From JBGYPP01 sp041838515 (GTDB lineage: Bacteria; Bacillota; Clostridia; Lachnospirales; Lachnospiraceae), in the NCBI GenBank assembly GCA_041838515.1, contig JBGYPP010000085.1, forward strand, positions 1-26,294: a stretch of DNA of 26,294 nt. Direction: 5' to 3'. The notes beneath the pieces were generated by a model. It was not told the DNA's origin. It did no database searches and saw nothing but the letters and a program-made list of their open reading frames with translations. A program made the position numbers and the translations under genes. This document shows positions 6,070 to 13,978 of this stretch, one piece after another. Each line of letters starts with the position of its first letter. The first letter of the stretch is position 1.

Positions 6070-6597
6070 ATGAAATTTGTGATAGTGGGCAGGAATTTGG
6101 AAGTGACTCCCGGTCTGCGCGCAACGGTGGAAGACAAGATAGGCAAGCTGGAGAAGTATTTCCATGCAGACACGGAAGTGCATGTGACCTTGAGCGTGGA
6201 AAAGGAGAGGCAGAAGATAGAGGTCACCATCCCGGTAAAGGGCAGCATTATACGTTCGGAGCAGGTCAGCAGCGATATGTATGTGTCCATAGACCTGGTG
6301 GAGGAGATTATCGAGAGGCAGCTGAAAAAATACAAGGCCAAGATTGTGGAGAAGCACAGGGAGGCCGGGGATTTCAGCCGGTACTTCCTGGAGGAGGCAG
6401 AGGCTCCCGAGGAGGAGGTGCGCATAGTGCGCAGCAAGCGCTTTGACGTAAAACCCATGTATCCCGAGGATGCCTGTGTGCAGATGGAGCTGCTGGGGCA
6501 CAATTTCTTTGTTTTTATCAATGCCGACACCAATCAGACCAATGTGGTCTATAAGCGCAAGCATGATACCTACGGCTTGATTGAGCCGGATTGTTAA
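6070..6597 (+). CDS. hpf: Long-form ribosome hibernation promoting factor
   Basis: Binds the 30S subunit in slow growth and, in the long form, dimerises ribosomes into inactive 100S particles. The 175-residue protein has the S30AE domain at about 1-100 (MKFVIVGRNLEVTPGL at the start), an acidic linker (about 106-117), and the C-terminal dimerisation domain at about 118-175 with RFDVKPMYPEDACVQMELLG and the NVVYKRKHDTYGLI ending. AAAGGGG lies 7 nt before the ATG. Monocistronic, with an extended -10 promoter. The upstream DnaA-box cluster is an unusual neighbour. Confidence 0.94.
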   Translation: MKFVIVGRNLEVTPGLRATVEDKIGKLEKYFHADTEVHVTLSVEKERQKIEVTIPVKGSIIRSEQVSSDMYVSIDLVEEIIERQLKKYKAKIVEKHREAGDFSRYFLEEAEAPEEEVRIVRSKRFDVKPMYPEDACVQMELLGHNFFVFINADTNQTNVVYKRKHDTYGLIEPDC

Positions 6598-6603
6598 AAA
6601 AAA

Positions 6604-6624
6604 ATGCCCCGGGGATGCGGGCAT
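6604..6624 (+). other. Hairpin just after hpf
   Basis: ATGCCC (6604-6609) pairs with GGGCAT (6619-6624) right after the hpf stop. It lacks a T run; it probably acts with the next hairpin at the end of the hpf transcript. Confidence 0.4.
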
Positions 6625-6647
6625 AGTGCAGATTTAGTCATGTTTTT

Positions 6648-6676
6648 AAGGCCCGGACGGATTTCTCCGGGCCTTT
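6648..6676 (+). terminator. Probable terminator of hpf
   Basis: AAGGCCCGGA (6648-6657) pairs perfectly with TCCGGGCCTT (6666-6675), a 10-bp stem with an 8-nt loop. Only a short T tail follows, so termination may be partial. Confidence 0.65.
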
Positions 6677-6707
6677 ATCCTTGCCCTGGAGAGGGAGTAA
6701 AAAACCA

Positions 6708-6736
6708 TTGCAAAAAAGCCCTGGATATGATAGAAT
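6708..6736 (+). promoter_or_regulatory. Promoter of the butyryl-CoA operon
   Basis: -35 TTGCAA (6708-6713), a 17-bp spacer, and -10 TAGAAT (6731-6736) with an extended TGA. Transcription would start near 6743, about 50 nt before thl. Confidence 0.7.
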
Positions 6737-6748
6737 TTGCTTAGCAAT

Positions 6749-6766
6749 TTGTCAATAAAATAACAA
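6749..6766 (+). promoter_or_regulatory. Rex-like operator
   Basis: TTGTCAATAAAATAACAA matches 12 of the 14 fixed bases of the clostridial Rex consensus TTGTTAA-N4-TTAACAA, including both outer TTGT/ACAA ends, with the exact 18-bp length. It lies at about +7 to +24, a position suited to repression. Rex senses the NADH/NAD ratio and represses crotonyl-CoA pathway genes in other clostridia. A rex gene is not in the window. Confidence 0.6.
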
Positions 6767-6792
6767 TAAACCTACAACAGGAGGAAGAGCAA

Positions 6793-7980
6793 ATGGCAAA
6801 GAAAGTGGTTTTGGCAGGCGCATGCCGCACAGCCATAGGCACCATGGGCGGCAGTTTGAGTACTGTGCCGGCGGCGGACTTGGGCGCCATCGTGATCCGT
6901 GAGGCCCTGAAGAGGGCAGGCGTGGCTCCGGAAGCGGTGGATCAGGTATATATGGGCTGTGTCATCCAGGCCGGTCTGGGCCAGAACGTGGCCAGGCAGG
7001 CTTCCATAAAGGCCGGGCTGCCTATAGAGGTGCCTGCTGTCACCATGAATGTAGTTTGCGGTTCCGGCCTTAACTGTGTGAATCAGGCTGCCCAGATGAT
7101 TATGGCTGGGGACGCGGACATCGTAGTGGCCGGCGGCATGGAGAATATGTCCCTGGCTCCCTATGCCGTACCCCAGGCCCGCTATGGTTATCGCCTGGGC
7201 CATGCCACCATGGTGGATACCATGATCAAGGATGCGCTTTGGGATGCTTTTAATGATTACCATATGATACAGACGGCGGACAATATCTGCAATGAGTGGG
7301 GCCTGACCCGTGAGGAGTTGGATGCCTTTGCCCTGGCCAGCCAGCAAAAGGCCGAGGCGGCCCAGAAAGCCGGCGCCTTTAAGGCGGAGATAGTGCCTGT
7401 GGAAGTGAAGAAGAAAAAAGAGGTGGTGGTATTTGACACGGATGAGAATCCCCGCCACGGTTCCACCATGGAGGCATTGGCAAAGCTTCGCCCCATCAAC
7501 AAGGATGGCTTGGTGACAGCCGCCAACGCTTCCAGCATCAATGACGGCGCTGCCGCCATAGTGGTAATGAGCGAGGAAAAGGCCAAGGAGCTGGGCGTGA
7601 AGCCCATGGCTACCTTTGTGGCTGGAGCTCTGGCCGGCGTGCGGCCCGAGGTGATGGGCATAGGCCCTGTGGCCTCCACCCAAAAGGTGATGGCCAAGGC
7701 CGGCATGAAGATAGAGGATTTTGATCTGATAGAGGCCAATGAGGCCTTTGCCGCCCAGTCTGTTGCCGTGGGCAAGGATTTGGGCATAGATGTGGAGAAG
7801 CAGCTCAATGTCAATGGCGGAGCTATAGCCTTGGGCCATCCCGTAGGCGCTTCCGGCTGCCGCATACTGGTTACGCTGCTGCATGCCATGGAGGCGAGGA
7901 ATGCCAAGACCGGCCTGGCCACGCTGTGCATAGGCGGCGGTATGGGTTGCTCCACTATTGTTCGCAGGGAAGAGGCATAA
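6793..7980 (+). CDS. thl: Acetyl-CoA acetyltransferase (thiolase)
   Basis: Condenses two acetyl-CoA to acetoacetyl-CoA, the first step towards butyryl-CoA, in the cytoplasm. The 395-residue protein has the nucleophile Cys89 in NVVCGSGL, His349 in GGAIALGHPVGASG and the second catalytic Cys379 in LCIGGGMG, at the usual spacing for biosynthetic thiolases. The NEAFA motif is at 316-320. AGGAGG lies 8 nt before the ATG. First gene of the operon, behind a Rex-like operator; an 85-nt gap with a hairpin separates it from crt. Confidence 0.95.
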   Translation: MAKKVVLAGACRTAIGTMGGSLSTVPAADLGAIVIREALKRAGVAPEAVDQVYMGCVIQAGLGQNVARQASIKAGLPIEVPAVTMNVVCGSGLNCVNQAAQMIMAGDADIVVAGGMENMSLAPYAVPQARYGYRLGHATMVDTMIKDALWDAFNDYHMIQTADNICNEWGLTREELDAFALASQQKAEAAQKAGAFKAEIVPVEVKKKKEVVVFDTDENPRHGSTMEALAKLRPINKDGLVTAANASSINDGAAAIVVMSEEKAKELGVKPMATFVAGALAGVRPEVMGIGPVASTQKVMAKAGMKIEDFDLIEANEAFAAQSVAVGKDLGIDVEKQLNVNGGAIALGHPVGASGCRILVTLLHAMEARNAKTGLATLCIGGGMGCSTIVRREEA

Positions 7981-8002
7981 AAGGCGAAGAGCAAGAGGAG
8001 GA

Positions 8003-8027
8003 CATCCCCCGGCCGGGCTGGGGGATG
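8003..8027 (+). other. Stem-loop in thl-crt gap
   Basis: CATCCCCC (8003-8010) pairs perfectly with GGGGGATG (8020-8027) around a GC-rich 9-nt loop. No T run follows, so it is likely an mRNA-stability or processing element rather than a terminator. Confidence 0.55.
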
Positions 8028-8065
8028 CCGCCTTATGGCAAGAGAGCCGTTAGAGGAGATAGAGT

Positions 8066-8842
8066 ATGGATTTTATCTTGTATGAAGTGAAAAATGCCGT
8101 GGGTTATATCACCATCAACAGGTCTAAGGCCTTGAATGCGCTCAATTCCCAGGTGTTGGAGGAGTTGGATGCCGTGCTCTCCGGCGTGGATTTGGAATCG
8201 GTGCGCTGTCTGGTGCTGACCGGCGCAGGGGAGAAGTCCTTTGTGGCCGGTGCGGATATAGGAGAGATGAGCAATCTGACCAAGGCCCAGGGTGAGGCCT
8301 TCGGCAAGAAGGGCAATGATGTATTCCGCAGGCTGGAAACCTTTCCCCTGCCCGTGATTGCGGCTGTCAATGGCTTTGCGCTGGGCGGCGGCTGTGAGAT
8401 AGCCATGAGCTGCGACATACGCATCTGTTCGGATAATGCCGTATTTGGACAGCCTGAGGTGGGTCTGGGCATCACGCCCGGCTTTGGAGGCACCCAGAGG
8501 CTGGCCCGTCTGGTAAGCCCCGGCATGGCCAAGCAGTTGGTGTATACCGGCCGCAATATCAAGGCGGATGAGGCTCTGCGCATAGGCTTGGTCAATGCCA
8601 TATACAGCCAGGAGGAGCTGTTGCCCGCTGCAGCCAAAATGGCGGAGGGCATAGCCAAGAATGCTCCCATAGCCGTCAGGGGCTGCAAAAAGGCCATCAA
8701 TGAGGGACTGGATTTGGATATGGACCGGGCCATAGAGCTGGAGGAGAGGATCTTTGGGGATTGCTTTGAAACCTATGACCAGAAAGAGGGCATGGCCGCT
8801 TTCCTGGAAAAGCGCAAGGTGGAGCAGTTCTTGAATAAGTAG
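8066..8842 (+). CDS. crt: Crotonase (3-hydroxybutyryl-CoA dehydratase)
   Basis: Dehydrates 3-hydroxybutyryl-CoA to crotonyl-CoA. The 258-residue enoyl-CoA hydratase fold has the two catalytic glutamates, Glu111 in GGGCEIAMSCD and Glu131 in GQPEVGLGITPGFGG. The oxyanion-hole segments are SFVAGADI (58-65) and the glycines before Glu111. Length is normal. AGAGGAGA lies about 6 nt before the ATG. It sits between thiolase and the 3-hydroxybutyryl-CoA dehydrogenase, which points to the C4 substrate. Confidence 0.94.
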   Translation: MDFILYEVKNAVGYITINRSKALNALNSQVLEELDAVLSGVDLESVRCLVLTGAGEKSFVAGADIGEMSNLTKAQGEAFGKKGNDVFRRLETFPLPVIAAVNGFALGGGCEIAMSCDIRICSDNAVFGQPEVGLGITPGFGGTQRLARLVSPGMAKQLVYTGRNIKADEALRIGLVNAIYSQEELLPAAAKMAEGIAKNAPIAVRGCKKAINEGLDLDMDRAIELEERIFGDCFETYDQKEGMAAFLEKRKVEQFLNK

Positions 8843-8938
8843 CAGATATATACCCGCCCCCCTGCTCGGGCGATGGCCGGCCGGTATTTTGGCTCTGCAT
8901 CGGTGAAGCATGGGAGGGGATGGGGAAATATGGGCGCA

Positions 8939-8974
8939 ATGCTCCGGGAGGGGATATCCCGGGGCTTAGAGCAT
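8939..8974 (+). other. Stem-loop in crt-hbd gap
   Basis: ATGCTC (8939-8944) pairs with GAGCAT (8969-8974), and inside CGGGA (8945-8949) pairs with TCCCG (8957-8961), with a 7-nt bulge on the 3' side. It ends just before the hbd ribosome binding site. The rest of this 148-nt gap has a second possible small hairpin, CCCG/CGGG, near 8854-8869. Confidence 0.45.
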
Positions 8975-8990
8975 AGAAGGAGGAGAAGAG

Positions 8991-9830
8991 ATGAAGGTAG
9001 GCATCATAGGCGCAGGTACCATGGGTTCTGGCATAGCCCAGGCTTTCGCCGTAACCGAGGGTTATACCGTGGCCCTGTGTGATATCAAGGTGGAGTTTGC
9101 CGAGGCCGGCAAGAACCGCATTGCAAAGAACCTAAATTTTTTGGTGAGCAAGGAGAAAATGACCCGTGAGGCCGCCGATGCCATACTGGCCAAGGTTAGC
9201 GTGGGGCTCAAGGACATCTGTGCCGACTGCGACCTGGTGATAGAGGTGGCTCCGGAGAATATGCAGATCAAGAAGGACACTTTCCGTGAGCTGGAGGCCA
9301 TAGTGGGCCCGGATTGCATTTTCGCCACCAATACCTCCTCTCTGTCCATCACGGAGATAGGCGCCGGCCTGGGCCGTCCCATGGTAGGTATGCACTTCTT
9401 CAATCCCGCAGACCGCATGAAGCTGGTGGAGGTGATTGCCGGCGAAAACACGCCCGCTGAGCTGGTGGAGAAGGTAAAGGAGATATCCAAGGCGATAGGC
9501 AAGACGCCTGTAGAGGTCAAGGAGGCTCCCGGCTTTGTAGTGAACCGCATACTCATACCCATGATCAATGAGGCCATAGGCATTTACGCCGAGGGCATAG
9601 CCAGCGTGGCAGATATAGACGAGGCTATGAAGCTGGGTGCAGCGCATCCCATGGGGCCTCTGGCGTTGGGCGATCTGGTGGGACTGGACATCGTATTGGC
9701 CATTATGGAAGTGTTGCAGACCGAAACCGGAGATCCCAAGTATCGTCCTCATCCCTTGCTGAAGAAGATGGTTCGCGCCGGCAAGCTGGGCAAAAAGACC
9801 GGAAAGGGCTTCTACGATTACAGCAAGTAA
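8991..9830 (+). CDS. hbd: 3-Hydroxybutyryl-CoA dehydrogenase
   Basis: Reduces acetoacetyl-CoA to 3-hydroxybutyryl-CoA with NAD(P)H. The 279-residue protein has the Rossmann GAGTMG motif (7-12), the NTSSLSI active-site region (114-120), catalytic His135 in GMHFFNPADRMKLVEVI with Asn138, and APGFVVNR in the domain junction. The C-terminal domain ends in KTGKGFYDYSK. Size matches the short single-function enzymes of clostridia, not the large beta-oxidation fusions. GGAGG lies upstream of the ATG. Gene order thl-crt-hbd places it within the butyryl-CoA pathway. Confidence 0.95.
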   Translation: MKVGIIGAGTMGSGIAQAFAVTEGYTVALCDIKVEFAEAGKNRIAKNLNFLVSKEKMTREAADAILAKVSVGLKDICADCDLVIEVAPENMQIKKDTFRELEAIVGPDCIFATNTSSLSITEIGAGLGRPMVGMHFFNPADRMKLVEVIAGENTPAELVEKVKEISKAIGKTPVEVKEAPGFVVNRILIPMINEAIGIYAEGIASVADIDEAMKLGAAHPMGPLALGDLVGLDIVLAIMEVLQTETGDPKYRPHPLLKKMVRAGKLGKKTGKGFYDYSK

Positions 9831-9855
9831 GTACAATCTGGCAATAACAAACTGG

Positions 9856-9904
9856 CCCCATGACTAGCCCTGGGGTATCTGGCGACCTGGGGCTGGACAT
9901 GGGG
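9856..9904 (+). other. Long stem-loop in hbd-bcd gap
   Basis: CCCCATG (9856-9862) pairs with CATGGGG (9898-9904); inside, AGCCC (9866-9870) pairs with GGGCT (9890-9894), and GGT/ACC can pair further in. A weak terminator-like element follows (AGCGG/CCGTT with TTTT, about 9921-9938). Together they could lower or process transcripts between hbd and bcd. Confidence 0.5.
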
Positions 9905-9966
9905 TCTTGGTCTGGCCTGGAGCGGCTGGCCGTTTTTTCCACATAGAAAGGAAGAAGGTTAGAACA

Positions 9967-11118
9967 ATGGATTTTAGTCTGCGTAAAGAGCATGAAATGG
10001 CTAGAAGCCTATTTCGGGAGTTCGCCCAAAAGGAGGCAAAGCCTCTGGCGCATGAGGTGGACGAGATGGAGCGTTTCCCCAAGGAAACCGTGGCCAAAAT
10101 GGCCAAGTGCGGCTTTCTGGGCATACCCGTACCCAAGGAGTACGGCGGTCAGGGTGCAGATCCTCTTACCTATGCCATGTGCGTGGAGGAACTGTCCAAG
10201 GTCTGCGGCACCACCGGCGTTATCGTTTCCGCCCATACCTCCCTTTGCTGTGATCCCATCATGACCTATGGCACGCCTGCCCAGAAGGAGAAGTATCTGG
10301 TGCCCCTTGCCAAGGGTGAGAAGCTGGGCGCCTTTGGTCTGACCGAGCCTGGAGCCGGCACCGATGCCCAGGGCCAGCAGACCAAGGCTGTATTGGACGG
10401 GGATGAGTATGTGGTCAACGGTTCCAAGATTTTTATCACCAACGGCAAGGAGGCGGACATCTATGTGATTTTCGCTGTGACCGGCGTGGTTGAGAAGAGG
10501 GGCCGCCAGGTGAAGGAGATATCCGCCTTTATCATAGAGAAAGGTACGCCCGGCTTTACTTTCGGCACTAAGGAGAAAAAGATGGGTATCCGGGGTTCTT
10601 CCACCTACGAGCTGATTTTTACCGACTGCCGCATACCCAAGGAAAATCTGCTGGGCCAGCTGGGCAAGGGGTTTGCCATAGCCATGCACACGCTGGACGG
10701 CGGCCGCATAGGCATAGCTGCTCAGGCGCTGGGCATAGCTGCCGGCGCGCTGGAGTCCACCATACAGTATGTAAAGGAGCGTAAGCAGTTTGGCCGTGCC
10801 ATAGGCGCCTTCCAGAATACCCAGTTCCAGATCGCAGACATGGCCACAAAGGTAGAGGCAGCCCGTCTGCTGGTGTACAAGGCCGCTATGGCTAAGGCCA
10901 CACAGAAGAACTACTCTCTGGAGGCTGCTACGGCCAAGCTGTATGCGGCAGAGGTGGCTGTAGAGGTGGCGTCCAAGGCTGTACAGCTGCACGGCGGCTA
11001 TGGTTATACCAGGGAATACGGTGTGGAGCGCATGATGCGCGATGCCAAGATTACGGAGATTTATGAGGGTACCAGCGAAGTGCAGAGGATGGTAATCAGC
11101 GGAAGCTTGTTGCGCTAA
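9967..11118 (+). CDS. bcd: Butyryl-CoA dehydrogenase
   Basis: FAD acyl-CoA dehydrogenase that reduces crotonyl-CoA to butyryl-CoA; with EtfAB this can bifurcate electrons from NADH to crotonyl-CoA and ferredoxin. The 383-residue protein has the FGLTEPGAGTD motif (123-133), the RKQFG segment (272-276) and catalytic base Glu367 in EIYEGTSE, the same residue number as in the Megasphaera enzyme. ATG 9967 follows AAGGAAGAAGG by about 8 nt; the frame is open 20 codons further but without a better start. The next two genes are its electron transfer partners. Confidence 0.95.
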   Translation: MDFSLRKEHEMARSLFREFAQKEAKPLAHEVDEMERFPKETVAKMAKCGFLGIPVPKEYGGQGADPLTYAMCVEELSKVCGTTGVIVSAHTSLCCDPIMTYGTPAQKEKYLVPLAKGEKLGAFGLTEPGAGTDAQGQQTKAVLDGDEYVVNGSKIFITNGKEADIYVIFAVTGVVEKRGRQVKEISAFIIEKGTPGFTFGTKEKKMGIRGSSTYELIFTDCRIPKENLLGQLGKGFAIAMHTLDGGRIGIAAQALGIAAGALESTIQYVKERKQFGRAIGAFQNTQFQIADMATKVEAARLLVYKAAMAKATQKNYSLEAATAKLYAAEVAVEVASKAVQLHGGYGYTREYGVERMMRDAKITEIYEGTSEVQRMVISGSLLR

Positions 11119-11120
11119 TA

Positions 11121-11144
11121 CAGGCAAGATGGGGCGGTTGCCTG
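11121..11144 (+). other. Stem-loop in bcd-etfB gap
   Basis: CAGGCAA (11121-11127) pairs perfectly with TTGCCTG (11138-11144), starting 2 nt after the bcd stop. Smaller hairpins follow: GGAC/GTCC (11162-11173) and AGGG/CCCT near 11235-11248, the last just before the etfB ribosome binding site. No T run is present. Confidence 0.5.
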
Positions 11145-11266
11145 CAGCTCGGCTGGCGGCGGGACATGGGTCCGGTCGGAGAGGTGGGAGAGGTGAAGGG
11201 ACAGCCGTCCAATACTCTGGCACAATTTCGTAGATAGGGCATATCCCTTAGATAAGGAGTGGAAGC

Positions 11267-12049
11267 ATGAAGATAGTAGTTTGCATCAAGCAAGTACCCG
11301 ACACCCAGGGCGGTGTACGGTTCAATCCGGATGGAACCCTGGACAGGGCTTCTATGATGTCCATAATGAATCCGGATGACAAGGCGGGTCTGGAGGCGGC
11401 TCTGCGCCTCAAGGACGAGCATGGGGCAGAGGTTACGGCCATTACCATGGGTCTGCCCAAGGCTGAGGACGTGCTGCGGGAGGCGCTGGCCATGGGAGCT
11501 GACAAGGCCATACTGGTGACTGACAGGGTGCTGGGCGGCGCAGATACCTGGGCTACCAGCCAGACTCTGGCCGGAGCCATACGCAATCTGGACTACGATT
11601 TGATCATCACCGGCCGTCAGGCTATAGACGGAGATACGGCCCAGGTAGGCCCGCAGATCTCCGAGCATTTGGACATACCGGTGATCTCCTATGCCCAGGA
11701 TATCAAGATAGAGGGCGACAGCGTAGTGGTGGAGAGGCAGTTTGACGACCGTTACCATGTGCTGAAGGCAAAAATGCCCTGCCTGGTGACGGCGCTGGCT
11801 GAGCTGAATGAGCCCAGGTATATGACTCCCGGAGGCATCTTCGATGCTTTCAAGGCGGAGATCACCGTATGGGGCCGCGCCAATTTGGTGGATGTGGAGG
11901 ACTCCAACCTGGGTCTGAAAGGATCTCCCACCCAGATTGCCAAAGCATCGGATAAGGTGCGCAAGGGCGCTGGTGAAAAGGTGGCCCTGGATCCTGCCGA
12001 GAGTGCGGATTATATACTGGGCAAGATGAAGGAAAAACACCTGCTCTAA
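11267..12049 (+). CDS. etfB: Electron transfer flavoprotein beta subunit
   Basis: Small subunit of the EtfAB complex that shuttles electrons to and from butyryl-CoA dehydrogenase. The 260-residue protein starts with the typical MKIVVCIKQVPDT and contains the TGRQAIDGDTAQVGPQ segment (115-130), a flavin or nucleotide-contact region of clostridial ETFs. Its placement between bcd and etfA suggests the NADH-bifurcating ETF type, in which this subunit binds a second FAD; that type is inferred from context. AAGGAG lies 7 nt before the ATG. Confidence 0.94.
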   Translation: MKIVVCIKQVPDTQGGVRFNPDGTLDRASMMSIMNPDDKAGLEAALRLKDEHGAEVTAITMGLPKAEDVLREALAMGADKAILVTDRVLGGADTWATSQTLAGAIRNLDYDLIITGRQAIDGDTAQVGPQISEHLDIPVISYAQDIKIEGDSVVVERQFDDRYHVLKAKMPCLVTALAELNEPRYMTPGGIFDAFKAEITVWGRANLVDVEDSNLGLKGSPTQIAKASDKVRKGAGEKVALDPAESADYILGKMKEKHLL

Positions 12050-12097
12050 GGGCGGCCGGCAAATCGTAGGCACAAAGGTGCGGAAATGGAGAGTGCA

Positions 12098-13147
12098 ATG
12101 AGTTTGGAACAATACAAGGGAGTTTTTGTCTTCGCCCAGCAGGAAGACAACAAAATCAACGGTATTTCCTATGAGCTGATAGGCAAGGGCAAGGAGCTGG
12201 CCGCCACCCTGGATACCCAGGTGACGGCTGTGCTGGTGGGCAGCGGTGTGACACCCCTGGCTGACAAGCTGGCCGCCTATGGCGCTGACAGGGTCATCGT
12301 TGTGGACGATCCGGAACTGAAAGAGTACAGGACGGAGCCTTATGCCCATGCCCTGGCCAGCGTGATCAATGAGTACAAGCCGGACATCTTTCTGGTGGGC
12401 GCAACGGCCATAGGCCGGGATCTGGGCCCCAGGGTATCCGCCAGGGTACACACGGGTCTGACCGCTGACTGTACCGTATTGGAGATAGGCGATTATCCTA
12501 TGGTGGCACTGCCGGGCAAGGAGCAGAAGCACAACCAGCTGCTAATGACCCGCCCTGCATTTGGCGGCAACACCATAGCCACCATAGCCTGCCCGGAATT
12601 CCGTCCCCAGATGGCCACTGTGCGGCCCGGCGTTATGAAGCGTCTGCCCAAGGAGGAGGGACGCAAGGCGGAGGTGATCTCTTTCAATCCCGGCTTTACT
12701 CCCGACCACAAGTATGTGGAGATATTGGAGATAGTAAAATCCCATTCCGACAAGGCGGATATTATGGATGCCAGCATACTGGTATCCGGCGGCCGAGGCG
12801 TGGGCAGCCAGGAGGGCTTTGCACTGCTGGAGGAACTGGCCGAGGCTTTGGGAGGTATGGTGAGCTGTTCCAGGGCTGTAGTAGACGCCGGCTGGAGGAG
12901 CAAGGAGGAGCAGGTGGGCCAGACCGGCAAGACTGTGCGCCCCAATCTCTATTTTGCCGTGGGCATATCCGGTGCCATACAGCATGTATCCGGCATGGAG
13001 GAGTCTGATGTCATCATAGCCATCAACAAAGATCCCAATGCGCCCATCTTTGATGTGGCTGAGTATGGCATAGTGGGAGATCTCCATAAGATACTGCCCG
13101 GCCTGATCGCCAAGATCAAGGAGGAGAAAGCCGCCCAAAACGGCTAA
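12098..13147 (+). CDS. etfA: Electron transfer flavoprotein alpha subunit
   Basis: Large ETF subunit that holds the electron-shuttling FAD. The 349-residue protein has the C-terminal FAD-binding elements in order: GGRG (231-234), SR (258-259), QVGQTGKTV (272-280), GISGAIQH (289-296) and NKDPNAPIF (310-318). There is no ferredoxin-like extension. ATG 12098 gives the usual MxxxxYKGVFVFA start and has GGAGAG 4 nt upstream; an in-frame ATG at 12086 with AAAGGTG upstream would add four residues and cannot be excluded. Last gene of the operon, ended by a strong terminator. Confidence 0.94.
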   Translation: MSLEQYKGVFVFAQQEDNKINGISYELIGKGKELAATLDTQVTAVLVGSGVTPLADKLAAYGADRVIVVDDPELKEYRTEPYAHALASVINEYKPDIFLVGATAIGRDLGPRVSARVHTGLTADCTVLEIGDYPMVALPGKEQKHNQLLMTRPAFGGNTIATIACPEFRPQMATVRPGVMKRLPKEEGRKAEVISFNPGFTPDHKYVEILEIVKSHSDKADIMDASILVSGGRGVGSQEGFALLEELAEALGGMVSCSRAVVDAGWRSKEEQVGQTGKTVRPNLYFAVGISGAIQHVSGMEESDVIIAINKDPNAPIFDVAEYGIVGDLHKILPGLIAKIKEEKAAQNG

Positions 13148-13182
13148 ACTGCGGAAAGTTTTCAGAATATTTTGCACAATAG

Positions 13183-13230
13183 ATAAGGCCCCAGTCCCGG
13201 CGGAAACACCGGACTGCGGCCTTATTTTTT
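13183..13230 (+). terminator. Terminator of the butyryl-CoA operon
   Basis: ATAAGGCC (13183-13190) pairs with GGCCTTAT (13218-13225), with a second inner pairing of AGTCC-CGG with CCGGACT and loop CGGAAA region. TTTTT follows. It lies between convergent genes; on the minus strand no T run follows, so it serves mainly the plus strand. Confidence 0.92.
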
Positions 13231-13246
13231 GCTGTGTAGGGAGGAT

Positions 13247-13903
13247 TTAGTCCTCCCAGGTCAGTATATGGGGGATGCGCTGTGCCAGCTCCCCAGCCAG
13301 TATATGGTGGCTCTGGGAGGTGAGGTGCATATAATCCACGGTGTTCATGGCCATGTCCGACAGATCGCCGGCGTTGAGGAAGTGGCAGCCCAGTTGGGCG
13401 GCCAGATCGGCGTAATGGGAAGCCAAAGCCCTGGATTTGGCTGCGCATCCCTCGCCCATATGGCCGGAGGCGGAACCGACTATATATCCCTCGGCTATGG
13501 GAGGCGGGGCGATGATCAGCAGATTGGGCTTGCCAGTCCAGTACTCCGTCAGGCCCAGAGCCTTGCGGGAGAGCCGCCCCAGACCCTCGGCTATATTGAA
13601 AGGCGTGGCGCCGTAGCGCTGCTTTGTGTCATTTGTGCCCAGCATGATCAGCAGCAGGTCTATAGGGCCGTGGGAGGACATGGCTGAGGCGATTTGGTCC
13701 AGGCCCCTGAGGCCTTCGTGCAGGGGATCGTCAAATACGGTGGTACGGCCGGGCAGACCCTCGCTGATGACCTCGTAGCCCTGCCCCAGCAGCTGCCCCA
13801 GTAAATAGGGCCAGCGCTGGCTGCGGGGGAAGCGGTTCAGGCATACGCCGTTAAAGCCATAGGTGTTGGAGTCGCCAAAGCAAAGCACTGTTTTGATATC
13901 CAT
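13247..13903 (-). CDS. SGNH/GDSL-family hydrolase
   Basis: A predicted cytoplasmic esterase or lipase-like hydrolase; the substrate is unknown. The 218-residue protein carries all SGNH blocks: nucleophile Ser12 in FGDSNTYG (block I), Gly52 in LPGRTT (block II), Asn91 in GTND (block III), and Asp190/His193 in DYMHLT (block V). No signal peptide is present. The pattern resembles arylesterase-type members such as those with GDSNTWG. AGGAGG lies 6 nt before the start on the minus strand. It probably shares a transcript with the methyltransferase gene 75 nt upstream. Confidence 0.88.
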   Translation of the reverse strand: MDIKTVLCFGDSNTYGFNGVCLNRFPRSQRWPYLLGQLLGQGYEVISEGLPGRTTVFDDPLHEGLRGLDQIASAMSSHGPIDLLLIMLGTNDTKQRYGATPFNIAEGLGRLSRKALGLTEYWTGKPNLLIIAPPPIAEGYIVGSASGHMGEGCAAKSRALASHYADLAAQLGCHFLNAGDLSDMAMNTVDYMHLTSQSHHILAGELAQRIPHILTWED

Positions 13904-13978
13904 AGATGCCTCCTGGATGCGTATATTCTATTTTTGGGATACTTTCTATTTGAAGCGTTGTTTTGCACGGGCAGGCGC

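Noticed and set aside
6772..7884. A long open frame antisense to thiolase, and similar antisense frames elsewhere
   Set aside because: They mirror the codon structure of the strongly recognisable sense genes and show no family motifs or supported start sites.
13183..13230. Bidirectional terminator for the convergent SGNH hydrolase gene
   Set aside because: On the minus strand the stem is followed by CTATTGTGC, not a T run.
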